Source: Clostridium sardiniense
GTDB lineage: Bacteria; Bacillota; Clostridia; Clostridiales; Clostridiaceae
Assembly: GCF_016907995.1 (NCBI RefSeq)
Contig: NZ_JAFBDA010000020.1
Location: 1 to 63,334 of the forward strand
Direction of reading: 5' to 3'
DNA: 63,334 nucleotides
This document shows, piece after piece, positions 46,280 to 55,169 of the stretch (its first letter is position 1; each line of letters opens with the position of its first letter). The notes beneath the pieces are model-generated. The model was given only the letters and a program-made list of their open reading frames with translations. It made no database searches and had not been told where the DNA came from. The translations under genes were made by a program, and so were the position numbers.

Positions 46280-46735
46280 TTACTTATCTTCATTTCTGTT
46301 TCCTAATCCAGAAAGATAATCCTTTGATAAATCAATATCAACCTTTTTAGCATCTACTGGGGAAATCATTTTTAGTTTATTCTTAGCATTAGATTCAATA
46401 TTTATTAGTGAAGCATGCTTTAACAATTCTACTCTTAGAGCTTCATTATTTGAATTAATTACCTTAATTTCATCATTTACACTTCCAACTTGCGTTTGTA
46501 AGTTATAAACTTTGGTATCTCTCCATATAGTTATAACCCCAAGAACAAAAATAACTAATGCTATTTGTAATGCTGCATTTCTTTTTTTAATTTTTTCTTG
46601 CCTAATTAATTTATTTTTTCTCTTTTTATCATCTTCAAGATTTTTGTATCTTTTATCCTTCTTTATGTCATCATATTTTCTCTGTGGAGTTACAGCTGTA
46701 TTTCCTCGTACATAATCATATTCCTTCACTATCAC
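46280..46735 (-). CDS. ftsL: FtsL-like division protein
   Basis: The protein has about 151 residues: a long basic cytoplasmic tail, one transmembrane helix (ALQIALVIFVLGVITIW) and a short extracellular coiled coil (GSVNDEIKVINSNNEALRVELLK). The bitopic topology and position between rsmH and spoVD identify FtsL/DivIC type despite low sequence conservation. The start is probably GTG at 46735, 11 bases after GGGG. A GTG at 46744 lies only 2 bases after that site. Confidence 0.82.
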   Translation of the reverse strand: MIVKEYDYVRGNTAVTPQRKYDDIKKDKRYKNLEDDKKRKNKLIRQEKIKKRNAALQIALVIFVLGVITIWRDTKVYNLQTQVGSVNDEIKVINSNNEALRVELLKHASLINIESNAKNKLKMISPVDAKKVDIDLSKDYLSGLGNRNEDK

Positions 46736-46778
46736 TTTATTCACATCCCCTTATATTTATAACATAATAATAAAAAAT

Positions 46779-47711
46779 TTATATTCTCTCAATAACTCTA
46801 AGTTTAGCACTTCTACTTCTTGGATTCTCTAGAACTTCCTCTTTTGATGGATCTATAGCTTTTCTACTTACTAATTTAACCAATGGTTCTTTACCGCATA
46901 TACATATTGGAAACTCTTTTGGACAAGTACATGGATTTGCTAAATCTCTAAATTTCAACTTAACTATTCTATCCTCTAAAGAGTGGAAAGTTATAATGGC
47001 CATTCTCCCACCTTTATTCAATCTATTAACACCATCTTCAATAGCTTTATTTAATATTCTAAGTTCTCCATTAACTTCAATTCTTATAGCTTGAAAAGTT
47101 CTCTTAGCAGGGTGTGGCCCTTCCCTTCTAAGCTTTGCAGGTATTGCACTTTTTATTATGTCAACTAGTTCAAAAGTAGTTTCTATAGGCTTCTCTTCTC
47201 TTCTTTCAACTATAAAAGCTGCAATTCTTTTTGCAAATCTCTCTTCTCCATAATCTTTTATTACTTTAAATAATTCTTGCTCACTATAATTATTTATAAC
47301 TTCATAAGCTGAGAAATCATTTTCTCTATTCATTCTCATATCAAGTGGAGCATCTTGCATATAACTAAATCCTCTTTCACCCTCATCTAATTGATAAGAT
47401 GAAACTCCAAGATCCATTAATATCCCATCCACATTTCCAATATCTAATGTATCAATAATTTCTCCTATGTTATAAAAATTATTATGAACTAATATTTTAT
47501 TCTCATAGCCTTCTAATCTTTTTCCTGCTGCCTTTAAAGCATCCTTATCTTGATCTATTCCAATTAATAAACCATCAGTTGATAATCTTTTTAATATTTG
47601 TGATGAATGTCCTGCACCACCTAATGTACAATCTACATATTTACCATCAGCTTTTATGTTTAAACCTTCTAAACATTCATTTAAAAGTACTGAAACGTGT
47701 TTAAATTCCAT
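46779..47711 (-). CDS. rsmH: 16S rRNA C1402 N4-methyltransferase
   Basis: RsmH (MraW) methylates N4 of C1402 in the ribosomal P site. The protein has 310 residues, with [14 protein letters not shown] as SAM site, [21 protein letters not shown] and [20 protein letters not shown]. The ATG follows GGAGAAAATGAT. It is the usual second gene of the division/cell-wall cluster. Confidence 0.98.
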   Translation of the reverse strand: MEFKHVSVLLNECLEGLNIKADGKYVDCTLGGAGHSSQILKRLSTDGLLIGIDQDKDALKAAGKRLEGYENKILVHNNFYNIGEIIDTLDIGNVDGILMDLGVSSYQLDEGERGFSYMQDAPLDMRMNRENDFSAYEVINNYSEQELFKVIKDYGEERFAKRIAAFIVERREEKPIETTFELVDIIKSAIPAKLRREGPHPAKRTFQAIRIEVNGELRILNKAIEDGVNRLNKGGRMAIITFHSLEDRIVKLKFRDLANPCTCPKEFPICICGKEPLVKLVSRKAIDPSKEEVLENPRSRSAKLRVIERI

Positions 47712-47726
47712 ATCATTTTCTCCTCA

Positions 47727-48155
47727 TCAAATCCCTAAGTCGCTCATCTTTTCTGCAATAGATTCAAAGTCAACATCAGAATTATTGTATTCTTGCCATT
47801 TTTCCCTACTCCAAATTTCTACTCTACTTAATACTCCTATACTTACTATTTCCTTTTCTATTCCAGCATATTCTTTTAAATTCTGTGGAATCAGTCCTCT
47901 TCCTTGCTTGTCTAGTTCTACTTCACAAGCCCCAGAAAAGAAAAATCTAACAAATGCCCTTGCATCTTTATTCGTAAGTGGTAGTGATTTCATTTTTTTC
48001 TCTAAAACTTCCCATTCTTCCATAGGGTATGCATATAAACAACCATCAAGGCCCTTTGTTATTACGAATTTTCCATTTAACCCTTCTCTAAGTTTTGATG
48101 GAACAATCATTCTGTTTTTGCCGTCAATACTATGATGATATTCGCCTATAAACAT
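47727..48155 (-). CDS. mraZ: Transcriptional regulator MraZ
   Basis: MraZ is an AbrB-like DNA-binding protein that represses or tunes its own cluster. The protein has 142 residues with two SpoVT/AbrB domains ([20 protein letters not shown] and [14 protein letters not shown]). The ATG follows AGGGGAG. Four spaced GTGG-type repeats upstream (48194-48230) fit its known binding pattern. It is the first gene of the cluster. Confidence 0.97.
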   Translation of the reverse strand: MFIGEYHHSIDGKNRMIVPSKLREGLNGKFVITKGLDGCLYAYPMEEWEVLEKKMKSLPLTNKDARAFVRFFFSGACEVELDKQGRGLIPQNLKEYAGIEKEIVSIGVLSRVEIWSREKWQEYNNSDVDFESIAEKMSDLGI

Positions 48156-48193
48156 AATTAATCTCCCCTATTATACTTTACAGTTATTTTACT

Positions 48194-48230
48194 CTACTTT
48201 CAACCACTATTCACCACTTTTAACCACTTA
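48194..48230 (-). promoter_or_regulatory. MraZ operator: four repeats at 10-base period
   Basis: On the minus strand the sequence has AAGTGG, AAGTGG, TAGTGG and AAGTAG cores at exactly 10-base steps (+ strand CCACTTA 48224, CCACTTT 48214, CCACTAT 48204, CTACTTT 48194). MraZ proteins bind direct repeats of such a core with helical spacing. The repeats end 39 bases from the mraZ ATG. The promoter itself is not clear. Confidence 0.65.
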
Positions 48231-48293
48231 TTTTATACTATTCTATAATAATTATAAATTCCCTTCTTTTTTTGTTGACTTTTTTACTTTTAT

Positions 48294-48322
48294 TTGACTT
48301 TTCCTTCATAGTTATGTAAAAT
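48294..48322 (+). promoter_or_regulatory. Promoter of the tRNA-Sec gene
   Basis: A -35 TTGACT (48294-48299) and a -10 TAAAAT (48317-48322) are separated by 17 bases. The expected transcription start near 48329 is about 6 bases before the tRNA 5' end. Confidence 0.65.
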
Positions 48323-48334
48323 ATATTAAGTTAT

Positions 48335-48431
48335 GGGAATAGATAAGTTCTGGTGTTCTTACCGGTCTTCAAAACCGTGTTATGGTGCTAATACTGCCAT
48401 TGGTAGGTTCGATTCCTACATATTCCCGCCA
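48335..48431 (+). tRNA. selC: tRNA-Sec (anticodon UCA)
   Basis: This 97-base gene encodes the selenocysteine tRNA. The anticodon loop CTTCAAA (48367-48373) carries UCA. The T-arm is GTAGG-TTCGATT-CCTAC, the variable arm is long with an ATGG/CCAT stem, and the 3' end GCCA is encoded. The acceptor has 7 clean pairs (GGGAATA/TATTCCC), but the 8th, expected in bacterial tRNA-Sec, is G-A. The D stem (AAGTTC/GTTCTT) has two T-T mismatches, and the outermost anticodon-stem pair is C-T. The gene could be slightly degenerate or fold differently. It has its own promoter and terminator. No selenium genes are in this window. Confidence 0.85.
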
Positions 48432-48436
48432 AACCC

Positions 48437-48472
48437 AAACGATGTGTATAATAATTTTCGCATCGTTTTTTT
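48437..48472 (+). terminator. Terminator of the tRNA-Sec gene
   Basis: AAACGATG (48437-48444) pairs with CATCGTTT (48461-48468), followed by a T-run to 48472. The region 48473-48654 downstream shows nothing I can support. Confidence 0.8.
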
Positions 48473-48654
48473 AATTTCATCTCGCATATACTTAATATTC
48501 CACCCAAAACTTTACAAAGCTATTATTAACGGAAGTCCAATATTAATCTAATTATACATAAATTTTCTATTATATTTATAATAATTTAATTAAGAAATTT
48601 TAAAATTAAAGCGTTATTTAAATTTTATTTAGTTAAATCATTATAATTTGAAAT

Positions 48655-48685
48655 AAAAAAAGTGGAGATTTCTCTCCACTTTTTT
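48655..48685 (-). terminator. Terminator after ychF
   Basis: AAAAAAGTGGAGA (48655-48667) pairs with TCTCCACTTTTTT (48673-48685), giving a strong hairpin with T-runs in both directions. Confidence 0.88.
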
Positions 48686-48692
48686 AAATATA

Positions 48693-49790
48693 TTAAACGT
48701 TGAATCTAAAGTTTACTACATCTCCGTCTTTCATAACATATTCTTTACCTTCTAATCTGTAAAGCCCTTTTTCTTTAGCGGCTGCTTCTGAACCACATTC
48801 TACTAAATCATTATATCCAACAACCTCTGCTCTTATGAATCCTCTTTCTATATCTGAGTGAATCTTTCCAGCAGCTTGAGGAGCCTTTGTTCCTTGCTTT
48901 ATAGTCCATGCTCTTACTTCTTGAACCCCAGCTGTTAAGTAACTAATAAGACCTAATAATTTGTATCCTTCTCTTATAAGTTGATCTAACCCTGATTCTG
49001 TTAAACCGTATTCTCCAAGCATTTCTTCTTTTTCTTCATCTTCAAGTCCTGAAAGTTCCTCTTCTATCTTAGCACTTACTATAACAATTCCTGAATTTTC
49101 GCTCTTAGCATACTCTTCTACTTTTTTAACATATTCGTTATGAGGATTTCCACTTACAACATCATCCTCTGAAACATTACATGCATATAATACTGGCTTT
49201 GAAGTAATAAGGAATAGACTCTTTACAAAAGCTTCTTCATCTTCAGTTACTTCTAAAGTTCTTACAGGTAAATTATTTTCTAAATGTGCTTTAACTCTTT
49301 CCATTAACTCATATTCAGCTTTTGCATTTTTATCTCCTGATCTTGCAAGTTTAACTGACTTTTCCATTCTTCTCTCTAAAACTTCTAAATCTGAGAATAT
49401 AAGTTCTAAATTTATTGTTTCTATATCTCTTATAGGATCAACAGAACCTTCAACGTGAACTACATTTCCATCATCAAAGCATCTTACAACATGAACTATT
49501 GATGAAACTTCTCTTATATGTGATAAGAATTTATTTCCTAAACCTTCTCCTTTTGAAGCTCCTTTAACTAATCCAGCTATATCATAAAATTCTATTGAAG
49601 TATATACTTTTTTCTTAGTATTATACATTTTTTCTAATACATCTAATCTTTTATCTGGCACACTAACTACTCCAACATTTGGTTCTATAGTACAGAATGG
49701 GTAGTTTGCTGATTCCGCTCCTGCCTTTGTTATTGCATTAAATAAAGTACTCTTACCTACGTTTGGTAAACCTACGATTCCTAACTTCAT
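48693..49790 (-). CDS. ychF: YchF/Ola1 family ATPase
   Basis: YchF is a ribosome-associated P-loop protein of the Obg superfamily that prefers ATP. The protein has 365 residues, full length. Walker A LPNVGKSTLFN is at 8-18, YDIAGLVKGASKGEGLGNKFL follows, and the C-terminal TGS domain ends VMKDGDVVNFRFNV. ATG 49790 (MKLGIVG) follows AAAGGA. An in-frame start at 49799 is less well placed. Confidence 0.97.
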   Translation of the reverse strand: MKLGIVGLPNVGKSTLFNAITKAGAESANYPFCTIEPNVGVVSVPDKRLDVLEKMYNTKKKVYTSIEFYDIAGLVKGASKGEGLGNKFLSHIREVSSIVHVVRCFDDGNVVHVEGSVDPIRDIETINLELIFSDLEVLERRMEKSVKLARSGDKNAKAEYELMERVKAHLENNLPVRTLEVTEDEEAFVKSLFLITSKPVLYACNVSEDDVVSGNPHNEYVKKVEEYAKSENSGIVIVSAKIEEELSGLEDEEKEEMLGEYGLTESGLDQLIREGYKLLGLISYLTAGVQEVRAWTIKQGTKAPQAAGKIHSDIERGFIRAEVVGYNDLVECGSEAAAKEKGLYRLEGKEYVMKDGDVVNFRFNV

Positions 49791-49955
49791 TATGTACATT
49801 CCTTTCTCATTTAAACTATACCAATAAATTATACTCTACATATTGTTAATTTTCAACTTATTCAAAGATAAGAAAATTTTCTTTAAATATTACCATGTTT
49901 ATTTTAAAATATTCTTCTAATAATAATACTGAAGGTTCTGATAGGAGGTTTTATT

Positions 49956-50765
49956 ATGAAAAAAAATTTATTTAGAATAATAATGTTTTCCTCTTTTATA
50001 GTTTTAAGCATTTTAGGAGTTAAAGTATTTGCTGATAATATCGGTGATAATACAGAACTTAATTGGTATTTTGTAGGCAGAGGTAAGGATGTAACCCCAG
50101 AAGCACCTAAAGAATCAGCTTCTTTTTTAAAAGATAGCTATTCCTTTTACTTAGGAGATACTTCAAAAAAAGAGTTATATTTAACTTTTGACGAAGGATA
50201 CGAAAAAGGAAACACAGAAGCAATTTTAGATATCTTAAAAGAAGTAAATGTAAAAGCTGCTTTCTTTGTTGTTAAACCTTACATAACTTCTCAAGCTGAA
50301 ACTGTTAAAAGAATGGATGCAGAAGGCCACCTTGTATGCAATCATACTTCACACCATCCATCCATGGCATCTATTCAGGATACCCAAAAATTTAATAATG
50401 AATTTAAAGAAGTTGAAGATGCATACAAAAGCTTAACTGGTAAAGATATGCCAAAATATTTTAGACCCCCAATGGGTAAATACTCAAAAGCTTCTTTGCA
50501 AAAAACTAAGGACTTAGGGTATAAAACTATTTTTTGGAGTTTTGCATACAAAGACTGGTTAGTTGATAATCAGCCATCCCCTAGTTATGCAATAGATAAA
50601 ATTAAAAAAGGAGTTCATCCTGGATGTATCATGTTACTTCATGCTGTATCTGATACTAATACAAAAATATTAAAAGAAGTTCTTCTTTCTTTAAAAGAAG
50701 AAGGATATGAATTTAAGACTTTAGATGAACTTCCAGATGAAATGATAATAAAAGGTGCAAGTTAA
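49956..50765 (+). CDS. pdaA: PdaA-type polysaccharide deacetylase
   Basis: The protein has 269 residues with a signal peptide ending near VFA, then a NodB domain from about residue 70 (LYLTFDEGYEKGNTEAIL, NHTSHHPSMAS, YFRPPMGKYS, LLHAVSDTNTKIL). The order fits PdaA, which deacetylates MurNAc in forming muramic delta-lactam of spore cortex. The metal-site residues in TFDEGYE deviate from the usual TFDDG, as in PdaA. The ATG follows AGGAGG. A sporulation promoter is likely but I could not define one. Confidence 0.9.
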   Translation: MKKNLFRIIMFSSFIVLSILGVKVFADNIGDNTELNWYFVGRGKDVTPEAPKESASFLKDSYSFYLGDTSKKELYLTFDEGYEKGNTEAILDILKEVNVKAAFFVVKPYITSQAETVKRMDAEGHLVCNHTSHHPSMASIQDTQKFNNEFKEVEDAYKSLTGKDMPKYFRPPMGKYSKASLQKTKDLGYKTIFWSFAYKDWLVDNQPSPSYAIDKIKKGVHPGCIMLLHAVSDTNTKILKEVLLSLKEEGYEFKTLDELPDEMIIKGAS

Positions 50766-50780
50766 CTTGCACCTTTTTAT
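50751..50780. terminator. Bidirectional terminator between pdaA and fchA
   Basis: AAAGGTGCAAGTT (50751-50763) pairs with AACTTGCACCTTT (50764-50776), overlapping the pdaA stop codon, and T follows on the plus strand. The minus strand of the same hairpin can end fchA transcription. Confidence 0.85.
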
Positions 50781-51421
50781 TTATATATATATTCATTTAC
50801 TATATTAAGTATATCTTCTTTTTTAGTCTTAGATTCATTAAGCAAAGAATTCATTTCAGTTTCTACTTCATTAAAGAATTCCTCATCTCTTAAAGAATTT
50901 AAATTTACTTTTACATTTATAATTGAACTTTCAACTGCAGCATGTAATAAACTTGCAGCTACTCCAGCATCAGATATAAGCATCTTGTTTCCATATTCTG
51001 TTGCAAATTCTATATTATCATAAAACTTAATACACTCTCTACAAACTTTTAATGGAGAAAGCATAGCATCATATGTTTTACTTTTCAATTCTTCTTTTCT
51101 ATGTATCTTCTCTACTTCAGTATCTTTAGGTAGCTTATAGCAATTCATAAGTTCATTAAAACAAGTTCTATCTTCTTCCATAAATTCAATGCAATTTGTG
51201 ATAAAATTTTTACATTCTTTTTCAAGAGATATCATTTTACACTTATTTTCTTCACTTAAATTATTAAATGCCTTTTTATTTATAGTTAATGAATATACCA
51301 TATTATTTAGACATCCTGCAAGTCCTGCTACAAGAGCTGCCGTACTCCCACCACCTGGTGATGGTGAATTTGAAGATAAGTCATTAAGAAACTCTTCTAT
51401 TTTATAATCTTTAAATAACAT
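50777..51421 (-). CDS. fchA: Methenyltetrahydrofolate cyclohydrolase / cyclodeaminase family (FchA)
   Basis: The protein has 214 residues of the FTCD_C family: a helical bundle with the start LNDLSSNSPSPGGGSTAALVAGLAGCLNNMV and the late AGVAASLLHAAVESSI. Such proteins are cyclodeaminases or, in clostridia, methenyl-THF cyclohydrolases called FchA. Because FolD in this window lacks the catalytic Lys, cyclohydrolase is the more likely job. The ATG follows TTAGGAG. Confidence 0.85.
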   Translation of the reverse strand: MLFKDYKIEEFLNDLSSNSPSPGGGSTAALVAGLAGCLNNMVYSLTINKKAFNNLSEENKCKMISLEKECKNFITNCIEFMEEDRTCFNELMNCYKLPKDTEVEKIHRKEELKSKTYDAMLSPLKVCRECIKFYDNIEFATEYGNKMLISDAGVAASLLHAAVESSIINVKVNLNSLRDEEFFNEVETEMNSLLNESKTKKEDILNIVNEYIYK

Positions 51422-51495
51422 TTATTAATCACTCCTAATAATAATATTAAATTATACCATCTTATCATTCTAACTTCTATTTAATTTTATATTCT

Positions 51496-51525
51496 AAAAA
51501 GAAAAGACTCAAATATGAGCCTTTT
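51496..51525 (-). terminator. Terminator after the nitroreductase gene
   Basis: AAAAG and CTCA (51502-51511) pair with TGAG and CTTTT (51516-51525) with one mismatch. The minus strand continues with CTTTTTAG. Confidence 0.7.
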
Positions 51526-51531
51526 ATCCTA

Positions 51532-52077
51532 TTAATTCATTGTATATGGATCATTAAATTTATTTTTAAATACATAATCTCTTATGTTTTTTTCTACATT
51601 ATGTTCTTTAACTTCAGCTGCGACGCCAACTGGAGAAATACCAATTATTCTATAATCATTAGGTATACCCAATAAACTCTTAACCTTGTCTTCCTCCAAA
51701 GCACCAATCCACATAGTTCCATACCCTTCAGCAGTAGCGGCAAGAATAAAATGTTCCATAGCTATAGCTCCATCTGCTATGTAAAATTCTTTCCCTTCTA
51801 TCTCTCCTGACTTCTCCGGTTGAGATATTACAACAACAGCCATAGGTGCTTCAATTAAAGCCTCTTCAGCTTTATTATCTTTATTAAGAACATACTCACT
51901 TAATTTTTCTTTTATCTTAGAATCGTCTATAATTATAATTTTAAAAGATGTTCTATTCTTCCAAGATGGAGATCTCATTGCTGAATTAATCATATTATCC
52001 AAGCTACCTTTGCAAATTTCATCACCTTTGTATTTAGTAATACTTTGTCTTTTTTTTATTACATCAAAGAATTCCAT
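51532..52077 (-). CDS. Nitroreductase family protein
   Basis: The protein has 181 residues with the FMN-dependent nitroreductase fold: RQSITKYKGDEI near the start, NSAMRSPSWKNRTSFKIIII, and the C-terminal ATAEGYGTMWIG and LLGIPNDYRIIGISPVG. The substrate cannot be told from sequence. The ATG follows TAGGAG. Confidence 0.9.
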   Translation of the reverse strand: MEFFDVIKKRQSITKYKGDEICKGSLDNMINSAMRSPSWKNRTSFKIIIIDDSKIKEKLSEYVLNKDNKAEEALIEAPMAVVVISQPEKSGEIEGKEFYIADGAIAMEHFILAATAEGYGTMWIGALEEDKVKSLLGIPNDYRIIGISPVGVAAEVKEHNVEKNIRDYVFKNKFNDPYTMN

Positions 52078-52131
52078 TTAATTCACTCCTAATCATAAAT
52101 TATATGATTAGTATTCCATCATAGAAAATAA

Positions 52132-53232
52132 TTATTTATTTTCTTTTTTATTTATTAGCTTTTCGATCTTTTGTACAATTTCATCATCTTTATTTAATTC
52201 TTTTGCAATTCTTAAGTGTAATTTTGCATCTTCTAAATTTCCAGAATTTAAATAGCACATTATTATATTTGTGCAAATTTCAACTTCTCTAGAAGCTTCA
52301 AATGCCTTTTTAAAATATTTTATAGCTTCCTCATAATTTCCTATACATGCATAATTTAGTCCTAATTCATTAACAACTTCAAGTATTCCACTCTCTATTC
52401 TTAAACTTTCAAGTAGGTAATAAATAGCCTTCTCAAACTGCCCTACCTTTCTATAGCTTACACCTAGGTAATAGTATATTAAAGGATTTTCTTGGAATTT
52501 ATCTAATAATGATAAGAACAATCCAATTGCCTTTTCAGGTTCTTCTTCCATAAGTTTAACAGCCTTTTCATAAGTCGTTACATTTTCTATATCATTCATA
52601 AGCATTTCAATCTCTGGTGTTTGTTCTCCACCTCTTCTTAAATACTCATTAATTTCAACTTTTGCTCCTTGATAGTCTGTTTTATCTTTTAAAATTATTC
52701 CTTTATAAAGATATGGCTCTTTCATTTTATTAAATAATTTTTTTGCTTCATCAATATCTTCTAATAAGACTTCTTCAAACCCACTATCTTTTTCTCTAAT
52801 GCTTATTCCAATTAAAAGTAACTTTTTCATATACTCTTCATTCTCATCAACTTGAATAAGTCCTTTTAATATAAGATACGCATCTTCTAAACGATCCTCT
52901 CGAACTCTTTTAGCAACTAAACTCTTTCCACACTCTTCACTTTCAGGAATTTGCATTAATAACAGCTTATAATCTTCACTATAACTTATATCCTTATCTG
53001 CTCCTAACGTCAAAAGCATACCTTCTATAAAATAATATATTGGAAGGTTTTCTATTTTTATTTTATCTTGTATATTGCTTGTTATGTATTCTGAACTTAT
53101 TGGTATAAATAATTCTTTATTTTTAAAAGAAATATACTCAGGTATGTTTATTGATTTTTTAAATCCCTCTTGATCAATTTCTAAAAATAAAAGCTTACTA
53201 AGCTTTTCTTTAAATAATGCTTTATAATCCAT
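52132..53232 (-). CDS. TPR-repeat protein
   Basis: The protein has 366 residues without signal peptide. The N-terminal part is acidic and unrecognised. From about residue 170 it has tetratricopeptide repeats (FQENPLIYYYLGVSYRKVGQ, GILEVVNELGLNYACIGNYE, IIMCYLNSGNLEDAKLHLR). It is probably a cytoplasmic scaffold. Its role is unknown. The ATG follows AGGCGGTG. Confidence 0.8.
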   Translation of the reverse strand: MDYKALFKEKLSKLLFLEIDQEGFKKSINIPEYISFKNKELFIPISSEYITSNIQDKIKIENLPIYYFIEGMLLTLGADKDISYSEDYKLLLMQIPESEECGKSLVAKRVREDRLEDAYLILKGLIQVDENEEYMKKLLLIGISIREKDSGFEEVLLEDIDEAKKLFNKMKEPYLYKGIILKDKTDYQGAKVEINEYLRRGGEQTPEIEMLMNDIENVTTYEKAVKLMEEEPEKAIGLFLSLLDKFQENPLIYYYLGVSYRKVGQFEKAIYYLLESLRIESGILEVVNELGLNYACIGNYEEAIKYFKKAFEASREVEICTNIIMCYLNSGNLEDAKLHLRIAKELNKDDEIVQKIEKLINKKENK

Positions 53233-53250
53233 ACAATTTCACCGCCTATA

Positions 53251-53284
53251 AAAAATATTGCTACCATCTTTTAAAGATGGTAGC
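53251..53284 (-). terminator. Terminator after the phospho-sugar mutase gene
   Basis: GCTACCATCTTT (53260-53271) pairs with AAAGATGGTAGC (53273-53284), and the minus strand continues with AATATTTTTTATAG. Confidence 0.85.
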
Positions 53285-53292
53285 ATAATAAA

Positions 53293-55020
53293 TTAACTTA
53301 ACTTACTTTCGATTAAGCTCATTACATTTTCCTTAAATCTTACCATATCTTCTTGTGCTCCATCTAAACTACTACCTTTAACAGCAAGATATACTTTCAT
53401 CTTAGGTTCAGTACCTGATGGTCTTACAACAAAAGATGAACCATTTTCAAGTATAAATTTTAACACATTTGACTTAGGTAATTCAATGTTAGTTTTAGTA
53501 TTTTCAACTAAATTTTCTTCAATACTTAATTTATAATCTAATTTAACCCTAACTTTAACTCCTGAAATTTCAGTTACTTCAGTATTTCTTAATGATTCAA
53601 TGCATGAAGCTATTTTTTCTTGTCCTTCTTTTCCTTTTAGTTCTATAGAAACTAGTTCTTCTTTAAAAAATCCAAATTTCTTATATAATTCATTTAGCCC
53701 TTCTGCTAAACTTAATCCCTTTTCTTTGTAGTAAAGAGTCATTTCTGATATTAACATACCTGCTATAACAGCATCTTTATCACGTACAAAATCTCCTGCT
53801 AGGTAACCATAACTTTCTTCAAATCCGAAAAGATAAGTATTGCTTCCACTTTCCTTAAATTCTCTAATTTTTTCTCCTATATATTTAAACCCAGTTAAAA
53901 CATCTAGTATCTCTACATTATAGTGATTTGCTATTTCTCTTGCACCTTCTGTAGTAACAATTGTTTTGATTACAGTTCCATTTTTAGGTAGCTTTCCAGT
54001 TTCTTTTAATGAACTTAATATATAATCTGTTAATAATAGTCCTGTTTGATTTCCAGTTAGTACTTTATATTCCCCATCTGAATCTTTAACAACTACTCCA
54101 ATTCTATCACAATCTGGATCTGTACCAAAAATAATATCCGGATTTTCATTCTTAGCTCTTTCTAAAGCAATTTCAAATACTTTAGGATCTTCTGGATTTG
54201 GATATGGTGCTGTTGGGAAATTTCCATCTGGAAGTTCTTGCTCCTTTACTACTGATAAATTTTCATATCCAAGCTCTTCTAAAACTCTTCTAACTGGCAT
54301 ATTTCCTGATCCATGAATTGGTGTATATATTATTTTTAAATCTTTAGCTTTATCTTTTACTAATTCTTTTCTAATTGTAAGACCTTTTACTTTTTCAATA
54401 TAAGCCTTGTCTACTTCTTCACCAATATAATTTAATAAGCCTTCTTCTAAAGCTTTTTCTTCACTTATCATTTTTATTTCTGAGAAATCTTTAATATCGT
54501 TTGCACAATTTATAATCTTTTCAGCTTTAAGGTCTGTTACTTGACCTCCAAATTCATCATAAACTTTATAACCATTATATTCTTTTGGATTATGTGAAGC
54601 TGTAATAACAACACCGCCTGTACAATTTAAATGTCTAACTGTAAATGATAACATTGGAGTTGGTCTTAAATCTTCAAATAAATAAACTTTTATATTATTA
54701 GCAGCAAGAGTTAAAGCTGTTGCCTTTGCAAATTCCTTTGACATATTTCTTGAATCATATGCTATTGCAACTGATGGATTCTCAAATGAATCATTTAAAT
54801 AGTTAGCAAACCCTTGAGTTGCTTTAGAAACAGTATATATATTCATTCTATTGCTTCCAGCACCTATAACTCCTCTTAAACCACCTGTTCCAAATTCCAA
54901 ATCTTTATAGAATCTATCTTCAATTTCCTTATCATCTTTAATATTTCTTAATTCTTCTTTTGTTTCCTCATTTATTATCTCAGATGTCAACCATCTATCA
55001 TATTTTTCTCTATAATTCAT
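53293..55020 (-). CDS. pgcA: Phosphoglucomutase/phospho-sugar mutase
   Basis: The protein has 575 residues of the alpha-D-phosphohexomutase superfamily. The catalytic Ser loop is TASHNPKEYNGYKVY, the metal site is GTDPDCDRIGV, the sugar-binding loop is GFEESYGYL and the C-terminal phosphate-binding site is RPSGTEPKMKVY. It is the size and pattern of PgcA from Firmicutes, which interconverts glucose-1-P and glucose-6-P. The ATG follows AAAGGAGG. A perfect 0A box lies upstream at 55130-55136. Confidence 0.95.
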   Translation of the reverse strand: MNYREKYDRWLTSEIINEETKEELRNIKDDKEIEDRFYKDLEFGTGGLRGVIGAGSNRMNIYTVSKATQGFANYLNDSFENPSVAIAYDSRNMSKEFAKATALTLAANNIKVYLFEDLRPTPMLSFTVRHLNCTGGVVITASHNPKEYNGYKVYDEFGGQVTDLKAEKIINCANDIKDFSEIKMISEEKALEEGLLNYIGEEVDKAYIEKVKGLTIRKELVKDKAKDLKIIYTPIHGSGNMPVRRVLEELGYENLSVVKEQELPDGNFPTAPYPNPEDPKVFEIALERAKNENPDIIFGTDPDCDRIGVVVKDSDGEYKVLTGNQTGLLLTDYILSSLKETGKLPKNGTVIKTIVTTEGAREIANHYNVEILDVLTGFKYIGEKIREFKESGSNTYLFGFEESYGYLAGDFVRDKDAVIAGMLISEMTLYYKEKGLSLAEGLNELYKKFGFFKEELVSIELKGKEGQEKIASCIESLRNTEVTEISGVKVRVKLDYKLSIEENLVENTKTNIELPKSNVLKFILENGSSFVVRPSGTEPKMKVYLAVKGSSLDGAQEDMVRFKENVMSLIESKLS

Positions 55021-55120
55021 CTGTGAACCTCCTTTATTCTTACAGATATATTATACATCATAAGGAAAAAAATTCAAACAATTATAACTTCCTTTTTATT
55101 ACAAATTATATTAAAATAAC

Positions 55121-55162
55121 AAGAGAGGTTTCGACAAACTCAAGGAACCTCCCTTATTTTTT
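55121..55162 (-). terminator. Terminator after the L25/Ctc gene
   Basis: AAGAGAGGTT (55121-55130) pairs with AACCTCCCTT (55145-55154) with one mismatch, and a T-run follows in the plus direction. The minus strand ends in TTATTTTAA. Its loop contains a perfect 0A box. Confidence 0.7.
55130..55136 (-). promoter_or_regulatory. 0A box upstream of pgcA
   Basis: TGTCGAA on the minus strand, extended as TTTGTCGAAA, is an exact match to the Spo0A-binding consensus. It lies 110 bases upstream of pgcA but also in the loop of the ctc terminator. Regulation by Spo0A is only a possibility. Confidence 0.3.
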
Positions 55163-55169
55163 AATTATA

